Positions 18,322-27,669 of a stretch of 49,003 bases of DNA are shown here, piece after piece. The DNA comes from an uncultured Lachnospiraceae bacterium (GTDB lineage: Bacteria > Bacillota > Clostridia > Lachnospirales > Lachnospiraceae), in assembly GCA_910588655.1 (NCBI GenBank), contig CAJUPJ010000027.1, positions 1 through 49,003 of the forward strand, read 5' to 3'. Positions within the stretch are counted from its first letter, which is position 1. Each line of letters opens with the position of its first letter. Both the position numbers and the translations under genes were made by a program. The notes beneath the pieces were generated by a model. That model was given only the letters and a program-made list of their open reading frames with translations, had not been told where the DNA came from and searched no databases.

Positions 18322-18660
18322 ATATAAATATTTAAAGACTGTGATGGAGACGTATCTGCATATTTTATGCAGGCGGCCTTTCTTCTGGGAAGCCACAGTG
18401 AGCCTGGGATAGTGTGAACCAGGTGCATAAGCATTTTTGCTTTAGAACAAAGAAAGGATATCACTCCTGAGTTGCTTGTGGAAAGCATATGCAGGTATGC
18501 CATAGCTGGTATTTGCTGCTGCTAGTACACTCCGCCGGTTCCTGCCGTTATACAGGTCATGTATCTGGATATTATTATAATGTCCACGTACAGCAGAATA
18601 GGTGGTTATGAATGTTCCGGCTTTCATCCTGTTTATGCAGGGTGGAAGCTTTTTTATTTT
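18322..18660 (+). promoter_or_regulatory. Divergent T-box riboswitch, ileS leader
   Basis: A long leader between a strong promoter and ileS ending in a strong terminator. CCTTTCTT (about 18379) can pair with AAGAAAGG (about 18452), and directly after it comes ATC followed by A, an Ile codon in the position expected for a specifier. The T-box sequence is degenerate (AATAGGTGGTTATG, about 18596-18610) but keeps TGGT, which can pair with the ACCA end of tRNA-Ile. The usual GGGTGGNACCGCG is absent. Confidence 0.7.
18620..18657 (+). terminator. Attenuator terminator before ileS
   Basis: A 12-bp stem (GCTTTCATCCTG with CAGGGTGGAAGC, two G-U pairs) is followed by six T bases at 18650-18655. It is the regulated terminator of the ileS leader. 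Confidence 0.88.
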
Positions 18661-18722
18661 ACAGGAAACTTCGTCCTATTCTATATCTAATTATTATATT
18701 ATTTAGAAAGGAAGTTGTATTT

Positions 18723-21700
18723 ATGTACGAAAAAGTTTCAACTGATTTAAACTTTGTAGAACGCGAGAAGAATATTGGGAAGTTCTGGCGTAACCAGAAG
18801 ATTTTTGAAAAGTCAATGAAAGCAAGGGAGGGGTGCCCTGTCTATACATTTTATGACGGGCCTCCTACTGCCAACGGAAAGCCGCATATAGGCCATGTGC
18901 TTACACGTGTTATAAAAGATATGATACCACGTTATAAGACTATGAAAGGCTATTTAGTGCCGCGTAAAGCAGGATGGGATACACATGGGCTTCCTGTGGA
19001 GCTTGAAGTTGAAAAGCTTTTAGGACTTAATGGCAAAGAGCAGATAGAAGAGTATGGAATGGAGTCTTTTATTAATAAGTGCAGGGAATCTGTCTGGAAA
19101 TATAAAGGCATGTGGGAAGAGTTTTCAGGAACTGTTGGTTTCTGGGCAGATATGGATAACCCATATGTAACTTATGATAATGACTTTATTGAATCTGAGT
19201 GGTGGGCTTTAAAAGAAATCTGGAATAAAAAGCTTTTATATAAAGGCTTTAAGATTGTGCCTTACTGCCCACGCTGCGGGACACCGCTTTCATCGCAGGA
19301 AGTTGCACAAGGCTATAAGCTTGTTAAGGAACGTTCAGCAATTGTACGTTTTAAGGTTGTGGATGAGGATGCTTATTTCCTTGCATGGACAACAACACCT
19401 TGGACTCTTCCGTCTAATGTGGGTCTTTGTGTAAACCCGGATGAAACTTACTGTAAGGTAAAGGCAGCAGATGGTTACACATACTATATGGCACAGGAAC
19501 TTCTTGATACTGTACTTTCACGCCTTGTAGAGGAAGAGGGCAAAAAAGCATATGAAATACTTGAAACTTATACAGGAAAAGACCTTGAGTATAAAAAGTA
19601 TGAGCCTTTATACGGATGTGCTAAAGAAGTAGCAGATAAACAGCATAAAGAAGGATTTTTTGTAACATGTGACTCATATGTTACAATGACAGATGGTACA
19701 GGAATTGTCCATATTGCACCAGCATTTGGTGAAGACGATGCTAATGTAGGGCGCAAATACAACCTTCCATTTGTACAGTTTGTAGATGAAAAGGGCGAAA
19801 TGACACAGGAAACACCATTTGCAGGACTTTTTGTCAAGAAGGCAGACCCTGAAGTGCTTAAAGACCTTGACAAGCGCGGCCAGCTTTTTGCAGCGCCTAA
19901 GTTTGAGCATGATTACCCTCACTGCTGGAGATGTGATACACCGCTGGTTTACTATGCACGTGAATCATGGTTTATAAAGATGACAGAGGTTAAGGATGAC
20001 CTTGTACGTAATAACAACACCGTAAACTGGATTCCTGAGTCTATAGGTACAGGACGTTTTGGAAACTGGCTTGAAAATATACAGGACTGGGGTATTTCGC
20101 GTAACCGTTACTGGGGCACACCGCTTAATATCTGGGAGTGTGAAAGCTGCGGTTTGCAGGATGCTGTGGGAAGCAGGGCTGAACTTGCAGAGAGAAGCGG
20201 CTGCCCTGATGATGCAAAAAGGGAACTGCACCGCCCTTATATAGATGAAGTAGTATTTAAGTGCCCGGACTGCGGCGGTGTAATGAAACGTGTGCCAGAA
20301 GTTATTGACTGCTGGTTTGACTCAGGGGCAATGCCATTTGCACAGCACCATTACCCATTTGAAAATAAAGATTTATTTGAGCAGCAGTTCCCGGCTCAGT
20401 TTATTTCAGAGGCTGTAGACCAGACAAGGGGATGGTTCTACTCACTTATGGCAGAATCAACACTTCTGTTTAATAAAGCACCTTACGAAAATGTAATTGT
20501 ACTTGGGCTTGTACAGGATGAGAACGGGCAGAAGATGAGCAAGACAAAGGGAAATGCGGTTGACCCGTTTGATGCCCTTGAAACTTATGGTGCAGATGCA
20601 ATCCGCTGGTATTTTTATATAAACAGTGCACCTTGGCTTCCTAACCGTTTTCATGGCAAAGCAGTCCAGGAGGGACAGCGTAAATTTATGGGTACTCTCT
20701 GGAACACATATGCTTTCTTTGTGCTTTATGCTAATATAGACGGGTTTGATGCTACAAAATACAAGCTTGAGTATGATAAGCTTGCGGTTATTGATAAATG
20801 GCTGCTTTCACGTCTTAACAGCACAGTAAAAGAAGTTGATGAAAACCTGGATGCTTACCGTATACCAGAAACAGCTAAGGCGCTGCAGAAATTTACAGAC
20901 GAAATGAGCAACTGGTATGTAAGGCGCTGCCGTGAGCGTTTCTGGGCAAAGGGAATGGAACAGGATAAGATTAATGCATATATGACACTTTATACAGCGC
21001 TTGTAACAATTTCCAAGGCAGCAGCGCCTATGGTTCCTTTTATGACAGAAGAAATTTACCGTAACCTTGTGTGCAGTACAGATAAAAATGCGCCTGAAAG
21101 CATACATCTCTGTGACTTCCCGGCAGTCTGTGAAGAGGTTATAGACAAGAAGCTTGAAGAGGATATGGAAACAGTGCTTGAAACAGTTGTTATAGGGCGC
21201 TCATGCAGGAATACTGCCAATATCAAAAACCGCCAGCCATTAAGCAAGATGTTTATAAAGGCTGGTGCAGACCTTTCAGAATTTTATCTGGATATAATAA
21301 AGGATGAGCTTAATGTTAAAGAAGCAATCCTTAAAGAGGATGTAAGCACTCTTACGACATACAGCTTTAAGCCGCAGCTTAAGACTCTTGGACGCAGGTT
21401 TGGCAAGGATATTAATACTGTAAAAGAGATACTGGCAGGCGTTGACGGGCAGAAAGCAATGGAAGAGATAAATACTACAGGGCAGCTTGTAATTACTGTT
21501 AATGGCAGTGAAGAAACACTTGCAAAGGATGACCTTTTAATTGAGGCAGCACAGATGGAAGGGTATATATCCGCTACAGACCACGGAATTACTGTAGTGC
21601 TTGATACAAACCTTACACCAGAATTAATTGAAGAAGGTTTTGTACGTGAAGTTATAAGCAAAATACAGACAATGCGCAAGGATGCAGGTTTTGAGGTTAT

Positions 21701-21881
21701 GGACCATATACGCATAAGTGCAAAGGATAATGATAAGGTTATAGAAGTTATAAGGAATAATGAGAGTACAATTAAATCAGAAGTCCTTGCCAATGAAACA
21801 GTATATGGGGCAGCAGAAGGATTTACTAAAGAGTGGAATATAAATGGGGAAAAAGTGGTACTTGGTGTTGAAAAATTATAA
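18723..21881 (+). CDS. ileS: Isoleucyl-tRNA synthetase
   Basis: Charges tRNA-Ile and edits valine. The 1052 residues are about 120 more than the common bacterial IleRS1 type and match the eukaryote-like IleRS2 type, which is often less sensitive to mupirocin. The class I signatures are PHIGH at 54-58 and KMSKT at 604-608. The large CP1 editing domain lies between them. Zinc-type cysteine pairs occur in YCPRCGTP, CESC and CPDC. The ATG at 18723 follows AGAAAGGAAG; an upstream frame extension lies inside the T-box leader and is not expected to be coding. Confidence 0.97.
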   Translation: MYEKVSTDLNFVEREKNIGKFWRNQKIFEKSMKAREGCPVYTFYDGPPTANGKPHIGHVLTRVIKDMIPRYKTMKGYLVPRKAGWDTHGLPVELEVEKLLGLNGKEQIEEYGMESFINKCRESVWKYKGMWEEFSGTVGFWADMDNPYVTYDNDFIESEWWALKEIWNKKLLYKGFKIVPYCPRCGTPLSSQEVAQGYKLVKERSAIVRFKVVDEDAYFLAWTTTPWTLPSNVGLCVNPDETYCKVKAADGYTYYMAQELLDTVLSRLVEEEGKKAYEILETYTGKDLEYKKYEPLYGCAKEVADKQHKEGFFVTCDSYVTMTDGTGIVHIAPAFGEDDANVGRKYNLPFVQFVDEKGEMTQETPFAGLFVKKADPEVLKDLDKRGQLFAAPKFEHDYPHCWRCDTPLVYYARESWFIKMTEVKDDLVRNNNTVNWIPESIGTGRFGNWLENIQDWGISRNRYWGTPLNIWECESCGLQDAVGSRAELAERSGCPDDAKRELHRPYIDEVVFKCPDCGGVMKRVPEVIDCWFDSGAMPFAQHHYPFENKDLFEQQFPAQFISEAVDQTRGWFYSLMAESTLLFNKAPYENVIVLGLVQDENGQKMSKTKGNAVDPFDALETYGADAIRWYFYINSAPWLPNRFHGKAVQEGQRKFMGTLWNTYAFFVLYANIDGFDATKYKLEYDKLAVIDKWLLSRLNSTVKEVDENLDAYRIPETAKALQKFTDEMSNWYVRRCRERFWAKGMEQDKINAYMTLYTALVTISKAAAPMVPFMTEEIYRNLVCSTDKNAPESIHLCDFPAVCEEVIDKKLEEDMETVLETVVIGRSCRNTANIKNRQPLSKMFIKAGADLSEFYLDIIKDELNVKEAILKEDVSTLTTYSFKPQLKTLGRRFGKDINTVKEILAGVDGQKAMEEINTTGQLVITVNGSEETLAKDDLLIEAAQMEGYISATDHGITVVLDTNLTPELIEEGFVREVISKIQTMRKDAGFEVMDHIRISAKDNDKVIEVIRNNESTIKSEVLANETVYGAAEGFTKEWNINGEKVVLGVEKL

Positions 21882-21912
21882 ATAAGCCTTTAGTTAAGAA
21901 GAGGTAATTAAA

Positions 21913-21970
21913 AGTATTACTGGATGGTACATGCAATGGTGTATAAAACCATGTGCCGTCCAGTAATACT
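21913..21970 (+). other. Large 21-bp-stem hairpin after ileS
   Basis: Bases 21913-21933 pair with 21950-21970 at all 21 positions (two G-U pairs). No T tract follows, so it is not a standard terminator. A smaller competing stem (ATGGT with ACCAT) lies in its loop. It could be an RNA-processing site, a stabilising 3' structure or a small palindromic element. Confidence 0.65.
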
Positions 21971-22094
21971 GGAAAACTGCTTTACCTGGTTTTTGGACAA
22001 AAAAATTGGCTGCCACATTTATTTTATAAAAATAAATGAGGAAACCAAAAAGAAAGGAGTTGCCCTACAGCAGAGGGAGCTACTGCAGGGCCAA

Positions 22095-22277
22095 ATGAAA
22101 AAAATGAAAAAGAATCTATTTCAAACATTAGTCAATAAGCTTTTCAAATATGCCAGTCTGTTGCTGGCATTTATTAGTATTACCTTATCTGTAAGTATAA
22201 ATACATTATATATTGTAATTGTGTTCGGATTTTGTCCTAAATATGAACGATTTATTAATTTGAAAAACTCTGTCTAA
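22095..22277 (+). CDS. Small hydrophobic hypothetical protein
   Basis: 60 residues: a lysine-rich start (MKKMKKNLFQTLVNK), then about 30 hydrophobic residues likely forming one or two membrane spans, then a short polar tail. I do not recognise it. It lacks the AgrD pattern. AAAGGAG at 22053-22059 is too far from the ATG unless the hairpin 22062-22091 folds and brings it near. The region also contains other inverted repeats, so it may be structured RNA without a protein product. Confidence 0.3.
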   Translation: MKKMKKNLFQTLVNKLFKYASLLLAFISITLSVSINTLYIVIVFGFCPKYERFINLKNSV

Positions 22278-22289
22278 ATAAAGGATAAA

Positions 22290-23462
22290 TTATATTTTGC
22301 CGTATTTTTTTAATACATCATGTATACGTTCAGCAGGGTTTAAAAGTTCACTTATTGACTGGTCATGGTTTAATGTATCAATAAGAAGTGCAACATATTT
22401 ACTCATATCCACATTAATATAATAGCTGCGTGAAAGGACTTCTTCAGGCTGGTATACAAGGTTTGTGGTAAGTATGTTATCAATTAAACCTTTATCATAT
22501 GCTTCATCAAACTTTTCCATTCCATTTGTAAACAGGCCGAATGTTGCGGCAACAAATATGCGGTTTGCTTTACGGTGTTTTAGCTCTGTTGCAACATCTA
22601 TCATGCTTTCTCCAGATGAAATCATATCATCAATTATTATTACATCTTTGCCTTCAAGGTCTGAACCAAGGAATTCATGTGCAATAATCGGGTTGCGCCC
22701 GTCAACTATTTTACTGTAGTCGCGGCGTTTATAGAACATTCCTATATCAATTCCAAGTACATTTGCATAGTATACTGCACGGCTCATTGCACCTTCATCC
22801 GGGCTTATAACCATAAGGTGTTCTGTATCAACTTTTAAATCAGGCACATTTTTCAGCAATGCTTTTATAAACTGGTATGCTGGCTGTACGGTTTCAAAAC
22901 TTTTCAGGGGTATTGCATTCTGTACCCTTGGGTCATGTGCATCAAATGTAATAATACTTTCTACGCCCATCTGGGTAAGCTCCTGCAGTGCAAGTGCGCA
23001 GTCTAATGATTCCCTTGCACTCCTGCGGTGCTGGCGGCTTTCATACAGAAATGGCATAATTACAGTAATTCTTCTTGCTTTGCCCCCTACAGCAGCTATT
23101 ATACGTTTAAGGTCCTGGTAGTGGTCATCAGGTGACATATGGTTTGTATGGCCGCATACAGTGTATGTAAGGCTGTAATTACATACATCAACAAGGATGT
23201 AAAGGTCATCACCCCTGACGGATTCGCGTATAATTCCTTTGGCTTCACCTGAACCAAAGCGCGGGCATGCACAGTCAATCATAAATGACTCTTTATTATA
23301 TCCTGCAAAGCTGGATGCAGCAGCGTGGCGTTTAGCTCTTTTAGCCCTCCAGCCAACAATATAGTCATTGACCTTTTCACCCATGCCGCGGCTGCTTTCA
23401 AGTGTAAGAATTCCAAGAGAGCCATATGGTATTGTTTCTGCAAGTTTGTCATGTCGTTTCAT
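22290..23462 (-). CDS. prs: Ribose-phosphate pyrophosphokinase
   Basis: Makes PRPP from ribose 5-phosphate and ATP for nucleotide, histidine and tryptophan synthesis. At 390 residues it is longer than classic Prs (about 315), the extra lying in the N-terminal third, as in a long clostridial form. It has the PRPP-binding loop VIIIDDMISSGES, the upstream block FDAHDPRVQNAIP and the catalytic-flap-like FLYESRQHRRSARES. It is last in the minus-strand run murC-dnaD-dnaC-prs, 59 bases after dnaC. Confidence 0.92.
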   Translation of the reverse strand: MKRHDKLAETIPYGSLGILTLESSRGMGEKVNDYIVGWRAKRAKRHAAASSFAGYNKESFMIDCACPRFGSGEAKGIIRESVRGDDLYILVDVCNYSLTYTVCGHTNHMSPDDHYQDLKRIIAAVGGKARRITVIMPFLYESRQHRRSARESLDCALALQELTQMGVESIITFDAHDPRVQNAIPLKSFETVQPAYQFIKALLKNVPDLKVDTEHLMVISPDEGAMSRAVYYANVLGIDIGMFYKRRDYSKIVDGRNPIIAHEFLGSDLEGKDVIIIDDMISSGESMIDVATELKHRKANRIFVAATFGLFTNGMEKFDEAYDKGLIDNILTTNLVYQPEEVLSRSYYINVDMSKYVALLIDTLNHDQSISELLNPAERIHDVLKKYGKI

Positions 23463-23521
23463 ATAAAATGTCCTCCATAATGTATTATTAACAATAAAAA
23501 TGCTGCAATAGTAAAACTGTA

Positions 23522-24517
23522 TCAGGAAATTGCTATTTTAATACGTATATCATCCCCTGCTATCATATAGAAGTTATAGTATCCTGTAAAGCGTGAAAAG
23601 ATACGTTCACTGTACCTGTCACGCAGTTCTTTAAAAGAAAGGTTAGTTGAGATAATAACGGATTTCCTGTTTAAATGCCTTTCTTCTATAAGATAGTAGA
23701 GCTGTGAAGATGTAAAGCTGTTAGCAAGTTCTGTGCCAAGGTCATCTATAATAAGAAGTTCACTTTCTAGTATATATGAAACCTGGCCGCTGTATTCTGG
23801 CATATCATTTTTGCCAAATTTGTTTTTCTCTAATATATCAAATAACTGGAGTGCTGTCAGGTAAATAACAGTGTGTGATGTGTCAAGCAGTGCCTTGGCT
23901 ATACAATGTGTCATAAAAGTTTTACCTACACCTGTAGGGCCATAAAAAATAATATTGTTATAAGTTTCATCAAAATGTCTGGTATAATCAAGGCATATTT
24001 CTTTTATTTTAATAATATTCTGCCTTGGTGTAAGTGAAAGGTTTGCATTAATTTCAGTATCATCATAGTAAGCCTCTGAAAATGTGTCAAAATTTTCAGT
24101 TTTAAGGACTTCCATAAGATTGGAATTTTCATAAAGCAGGGCTATTTTGCGCTGCTTAAGGCAGTTACAAGGCGTGCTTCCTATATATCCTGTGTCCTTG
24201 CAGGATTTACAGTTATATATGGGGGCCAGGTAATCTGCGGGATAACCATTCCGGGTTAAAAGCTGTGACTTCTTTTCCTGGAGTTCTTTCTTCCTGGTAA
24301 GATAATCCTGTGACTGCTGTGTGCTGTCTCCTGTGCCAAGAAGCTGTAAACGTGCATAATCTGCTGAAAGCTTTACAAGTTCTTCCTGGATTTGCTGTAT
24401 TTCAGGGATTTTGTCACAAACTTCTGTATATCTCTGTTCTGATAAATGGTGGTTTTTAAGACGTATCTGGTCGTACTGGTACATAATATCCATGTATTGT
24501 GCATTGGAAATTCCCAT
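23522..24517 (-). CDS. dnaC: DnaC/DnaI-type helicase loader
   Basis: A AAA+ ATPase that loads the replicative helicase. 331 residues: an N-terminal helical region, a cysteine cluster CKSCKDTGYIGSTPCNC (about 114-130) likely binding zinc, Walker A GPTGVGKT near 192, Walker B LLIIDDLGTE, and sensor segment VIISTNLSF. The last residues (IAGDDIRIKIAIS) are normal for the family. It lies 25 bases after the dnaD-like gene, the usual clostridial pairing. Confidence 0.92.
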   Translation of the reverse strand: MGISNAQYMDIMYQYDQIRLKNHHLSEQRYTEVCDKIPEIQQIQEELVKLSADYARLQLLGTGDSTQQSQDYLTRKKELQEKKSQLLTRNGYPADYLAPIYNCKSCKDTGYIGSTPCNCLKQRKIALLYENSNLMEVLKTENFDTFSEAYYDDTEINANLSLTPRQNIIKIKEICLDYTRHFDETYNNIIFYGPTGVGKTFMTHCIAKALLDTSHTVIYLTALQLFDILEKNKFGKNDMPEYSGQVSYILESELLIIDDLGTELANSFTSSQLYYLIEERHLNRKSVIISTNLSFKELRDRYSERIFSRFTGYYNFYMIAGDDIRIKIAIS

Positions 24518-24542
24518 ATGTAGCCTCCTGGAAAGTATTAAG

Positions 24543-25784
24543 TTAATGGGCTAAAAGTTTCTTCTCAAGTTCGTCAACTTCTGCCTGTGAAGTTTCCCGC
24601 TGCTGGAATTTATTAAACTGGTTTTTATCCTGGCGGTTGGATTTTTTGCTGTCCTGCTGTTTTTTATTCTGTGTCCCTGCTTTTTTCTGGGCATAGATTT
24701 CATCAGCTTTTCCGACATCCTGTAATGTGTGTATATTATTCTTATGCCAGTTGTCAAGAATTCCTTCGGTATATTTAAAATCTGCTTTTTGGAATTTTAG
24801 CATAGTACGGCTGCATGCATCAAGCACAACAGCAAGGTCCATATGCCATTCATCAAGCCATCTGCTGGCATATTGTTTTTCAATAATTGCAAGCGGGCGT
24901 CCAAGGGCGAATGCCTTGGATATGGCAGTATATGTAGATTTGTAATTGGAAGATGCATTTTTGGCATCTTCAGGGCTTTTTATATTCTGTTCATCCCAGG
25001 AAAGGGCAACAGCCTGTATATAATTTACATTTGTCTTGCCTAGTGAAATACAGTATTCATACAAATATAGCAGTAAATCAGGAGAAAACCCAAGGTTGTC
25101 ATACAGATAAGAAACAAGCTGTATTTCGCCAGGGTTAAGCGGCCTGTTGACATAACTTTCTATTACACGGCTTGTCCATATAAATTCTTCATCATTTGCA
25201 AGCCTTTTAGTCTGTGCAGCAGTAATTTTTATATCTATATGTTTTTCCTGGACTGCTGGTGCAGTATTACCGGTGGCAGCTTCCTGGCTGGCATCATTGC
25301 TGCCTGTCCCTCCGCTGGTGTCCTTTTTGCCTGGCACAGCTGTGCCAGGTTCTGCGGCACTGGTTTTTTCTGCAGGGTTTTCTTTTGTGGTATCTGGTTT
25401 GGCAGGATTTTCTGCTGTTTCATGTTTCACTGTTTTTTTGGAATGTCTGGCTGGTGCTGCAGCATCCGGGACGTTATCCATATGGTCAGGGTTTAGTATT
25501 TCAATTCCTGTTATTTCATTATTGTTTTCATTTTTTATTAGATGTAAAAGGTTGTTTTTCTCCCAGTAGTTAAGTGCCCTTAAAATATCTTTTTCTGTAT
25601 TGTCCATTTTATCAGCAAGTGAGGAAATGGACAAATTACTTTCGCCTGTCTGGATGCATTTTGAAAGGTATATATAGACCTTTACATAGCTTCCGTTGGC
25701 AGTGAGCATATAATTTTCAATAAATGTATTGTGTATATATGTTGTTGCAGGCAGATAGCCCGAGCATCTTAATATAGTGTCCAT
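24543..25784 (-). CDS. dnaD: DnaD domain replication initiation protein
   Basis: 413 residues. The N-terminal winged-helix part (about 1-110) is followed by a long low-complexity linker rich in Pro, Ala, Thr and Lys (about 125-200). A DnaD/DnaB_2 domain follows (about 215-285) with the YxxxIxxxW-type motif YIQAVALSW; a second, related helical block with YASRWLDEWHMDL comes later. The end is charged. DnaD helps DnaA-dependent assembly and helicase loading at the origin. It sits between murC (41-base gap) and dnaC. Confidence 0.88.
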   Translation of the reverse strand: MDTILRCSGYLPATTYIHNTFIENYMLTANGSYVKVYIYLSKCIQTGESNLSISSLADKMDNTEKDILRALNYWEKNNLLHLIKNENNNEITGIEILNPDHMDNVPDAAAPARHSKKTVKHETAENPAKPDTTKENPAEKTSAAEPGTAVPGKKDTSGGTGSNDASQEAATGNTAPAVQEKHIDIKITAAQTKRLANDEEFIWTSRVIESYVNRPLNPGEIQLVSYLYDNLGFSPDLLLYLYEYCISLGKTNVNYIQAVALSWDEQNIKSPEDAKNASSNYKSTYTAISKAFALGRPLAIIEKQYASRWLDEWHMDLAVVLDACSRTMLKFQKADFKYTEGILDNWHKNNIHTLQDVGKADEIYAQKKAGTQNKKQQDSKKSNRQDKNQFNKFQQRETSQAEVDELEKKLLAH

Positions 25785-25825
25785 ATTGCTGTTAATTGCC
25801 TCCGTATAAATGCCATTGTGGATAA

Positions 25826-27208
25826 CTATCTTTTAAGCAGGTCTTCCCCAATATTTACAACGTCTCCAGCTCCCATAGTTATCAACAGGTCGCCGTTATT
25901 ACAATGTTCATATAAGAAATTCTCTATTTCTTCAAACGAATGGAAGTAATATGCTTTCTTGCCATGTTTCTCCATTTCCTGCTGCAGTGTTTCTGATGAA
26001 ATATCCCCTGGGTCGTCTTCCCTTGCAGCGTATATATCGGCAAGTACAACATTTTCCGCAAGTGAGAGGGCATGGGCAAAAGCTGGTAACAGGCTGCGTG
26101 TCCTGGAGTATGTATGGGGCTGGAAAACGCACCATAGATGTTCATGCGGGTATCTTGCAGCAGCGTCCAGTGTTGCCTGTATTTCTACCGGGTGGTGTGC
26201 ATAATCGTCAACAACTGTTACCCCGTTAAACGAACCTTTAACCTCAAAACGCCTTTCAGTGCCGGTAAATGCCAGAAGCCCTTCTGATATTGCCTCTTCA
26301 GGTATATTGTAGTAATCAGCAACAGCGATTGCAGCCAGGGCATTATCAATATTGTGCCTGCCAGTAACATTAAGCTGGATATGCCTGCCTGTTTTTATGC
26401 CAGACCTGGTAATTTCAAAACTGCCGCATCCATTTCCGTCATATGATATACCAGAAGCAGAGTAGCCATCCGGGCTGTCTGCCCCAAAAACTTCAACTTT
26501 GCATTTTAAGTTGTCTGTAATATATGGAATATTACTTATGGAGCTGTTAATAACAAGTATGCCATCAGCAGGTATTAGTTCTGCAAACTTGCGGAATGAC
26601 AGGCGTATGTCATCAATATCTTTGAAAAAGTCAAGGTGGTCAGCGCCTATATTTAATATAATTCCTGCTGCCGGGTGGAATTTCAGGAAGCTGTTGGTAT
26701 ACTCACATGCCTCTGTAATAAAGTCTTCTTTGCCGCCAATGCGGATATTTCCATTAATTACTGGTAAAATTCCGCCTACAGATATGGTAGGATTTCTATG
26801 TGCAGCCAGGTAAATATGTGACAGCATTGATGTAGTAGTAGTTTTGCCATGTGTTCCTGCTACTGCAATTGCGTTGTTATAGTTTTTCATAACCTGCCCA
26901 ACCATCTCTGCACGTTCCATTACTGGTATTCCAAGCTCTTTAGCTGCTTTAAGTTCAGGATTGTCTGGATGGACTGCTGCCGTATAAACTAGAAAACCAA
27001 TATCGTTAGTAATATTTGAAGCGCTTTGTCCATATACTATATGGATACCTGATGAGCTAAGATGTTTTGTTATTTTGCTTTCTTTTATATCAGAGCCATA
27101 TACATCAAAGCCGTTTTTGTGGAGAAGTTCTGCAAAGCCGCTCATACTTATACCGCCTATGCCAGTAAAGTATACCTTGCATGGATTGTTTAAATCAATC
27201 TGGTACAT
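25826..27208 (-). CDS. murC: UDP-N-acetylmuramate--L-alanine ligase
   Basis: Adds L-alanine to UDP-MurNAc, the first peptide step of peptidoglycan synthesis, in the cytoplasm. 460 residues. An N-terminal Rossmann part with GIGGISMSG is followed by the central ATP-binding motif AVAGTHGKTTTTSM near 115-128 and the conserved EACEYTNSFL, NIGADHLDFF, GRHNIDNALAA, DDYAHHPVEI and FQPHTYSRT blocks. All family motifs look intact. It is first in the minus-strand group and has a structured leader. Confidence 0.96.
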   Translation of the reverse strand: MYQIDLNNPCKVYFTGIGGISMSGFAELLHKNGFDVYGSDIKESKITKHLSSSGIHIVYGQSASNITNDIGFLVYTAAVHPDNPELKAAKELGIPVMERAEMVGQVMKNYNNAIAVAGTHGKTTTTSMLSHIYLAAHRNPTISVGGILPVINGNIRIGGKEDFITEACEYTNSFLKFHPAAGIILNIGADHLDFFKDIDDIRLSFRKFAELIPADGILVINSSISNIPYITDNLKCKVEVFGADSPDGYSASGISYDGNGCGSFEITRSGIKTGRHIQLNVTGRHNIDNALAAIAVADYYNIPEEAISEGLLAFTGTERRFEVKGSFNGVTVVDDYAHHPVEIQATLDAAARYPHEHLWCVFQPHTYSRTRSLLPAFAHALSLAENVVLADIYAAREDDPGDISSETLQQEMEKHGKKAYYFHSFEEIENFLYEHCNNGDLLITMGAGDVVNIGEDLLKR

Positions 27209-27243
27209 AGTGCCACCATCCTATCTGGGTTATTTTACTTGGT

Positions 27244-27294
27244 TTATGCCTGCTGCCATGCCAGCTATGCTGGCACAGAGGTAAAACGGGCAGT
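27244..27294 (-). other. Nested hairpin in the murC leader
   Basis: TGCCAGC and GCTGGCA form a tight hairpin, with outer CTGCC and GGCAG segments able to pair around it. It lies between the murC promoter and start codon. No T tract follows, so it may affect translation or RNA stability. Confidence 0.4.
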
Positions 27295-27310
27295 GCCGTT
27301 TATACTTATC

Positions 27311-27338
27311 ATTATAGCCAATGTTATGGAAAATACAA
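27311..27338 (-). promoter_or_regulatory. Promoter of murC group with flanking inverted repeat
   Basis: On the minus strand TTGTAT (27333-27338) and TATAAT (27311-27316) are 16 bases apart. AATGTTAT (27320-27327) and ATAACATT (27352-27359) form an inverted repeat spanning the -35 region, a possible operator. Confidence 0.5.
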
Positions 27339-27522
27339 TTCAAAATTGCCAATAACATTTTCTTACTATATTATAGTAGAGAACAGGCTGTAATGTAAAG
27401 GATTTGTAACCATAAAAACTTAGTTTTAGTGGCTTTGACGTTATAAAATAGTATAGGATTGCCATTTTTTAGTGGAGTTGCATAAAAATGTTAAAAAATT
27501 TTTAAAAATTTAGTAAAATTTA

Positions 27523-27551
27523 TTCACAATTTGGAACATATATGTTATACT
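27523..27551 (+). promoter_or_regulatory. Promoter of glgC
   Basis: TTCACA (27523-27528) and TATACT (27546-27551) with a 17-base spacer. Transcription would start near 27558, giving a leader of about 110 bases. The rest of the gap 27339-27522 is AT-rich and shows no gene. Confidence 0.6.
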
Positions 27552-27582
27552 GTATTCGTAAGAAAGTAAATAAATTTGTTAT

Positions 27583-27637
27583 GGACGTCAGCAAATTTTG
27601 TTGATGTTTTATATACTTAACTCTAGGTTAGAAGTAT
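27583..27637 (+). promoter_or_regulatory. Two-hairpin glgC leader
   Basis: GACGTCAGC pairs with GTTGATGTT (9 pairs, three G-U; 27583-27608). Then ATACTT...AAC pairs with GTT...AAGTAT (27613-27637). Both lie between the promoter and the glgC ribosome site. No known riboswitch class was recognised. Confidence 0.4.
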
Positions 27638-27669
27638 AGTTCCATATCTAAAACAACGGGGGTGAAAGC

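Noticed and set aside
22095..22277. A second AgrD-like peptide
   Set aside because: The cysteine is followed by PKYERF and lacks the acidic P-x-x-P tail of AgrD.
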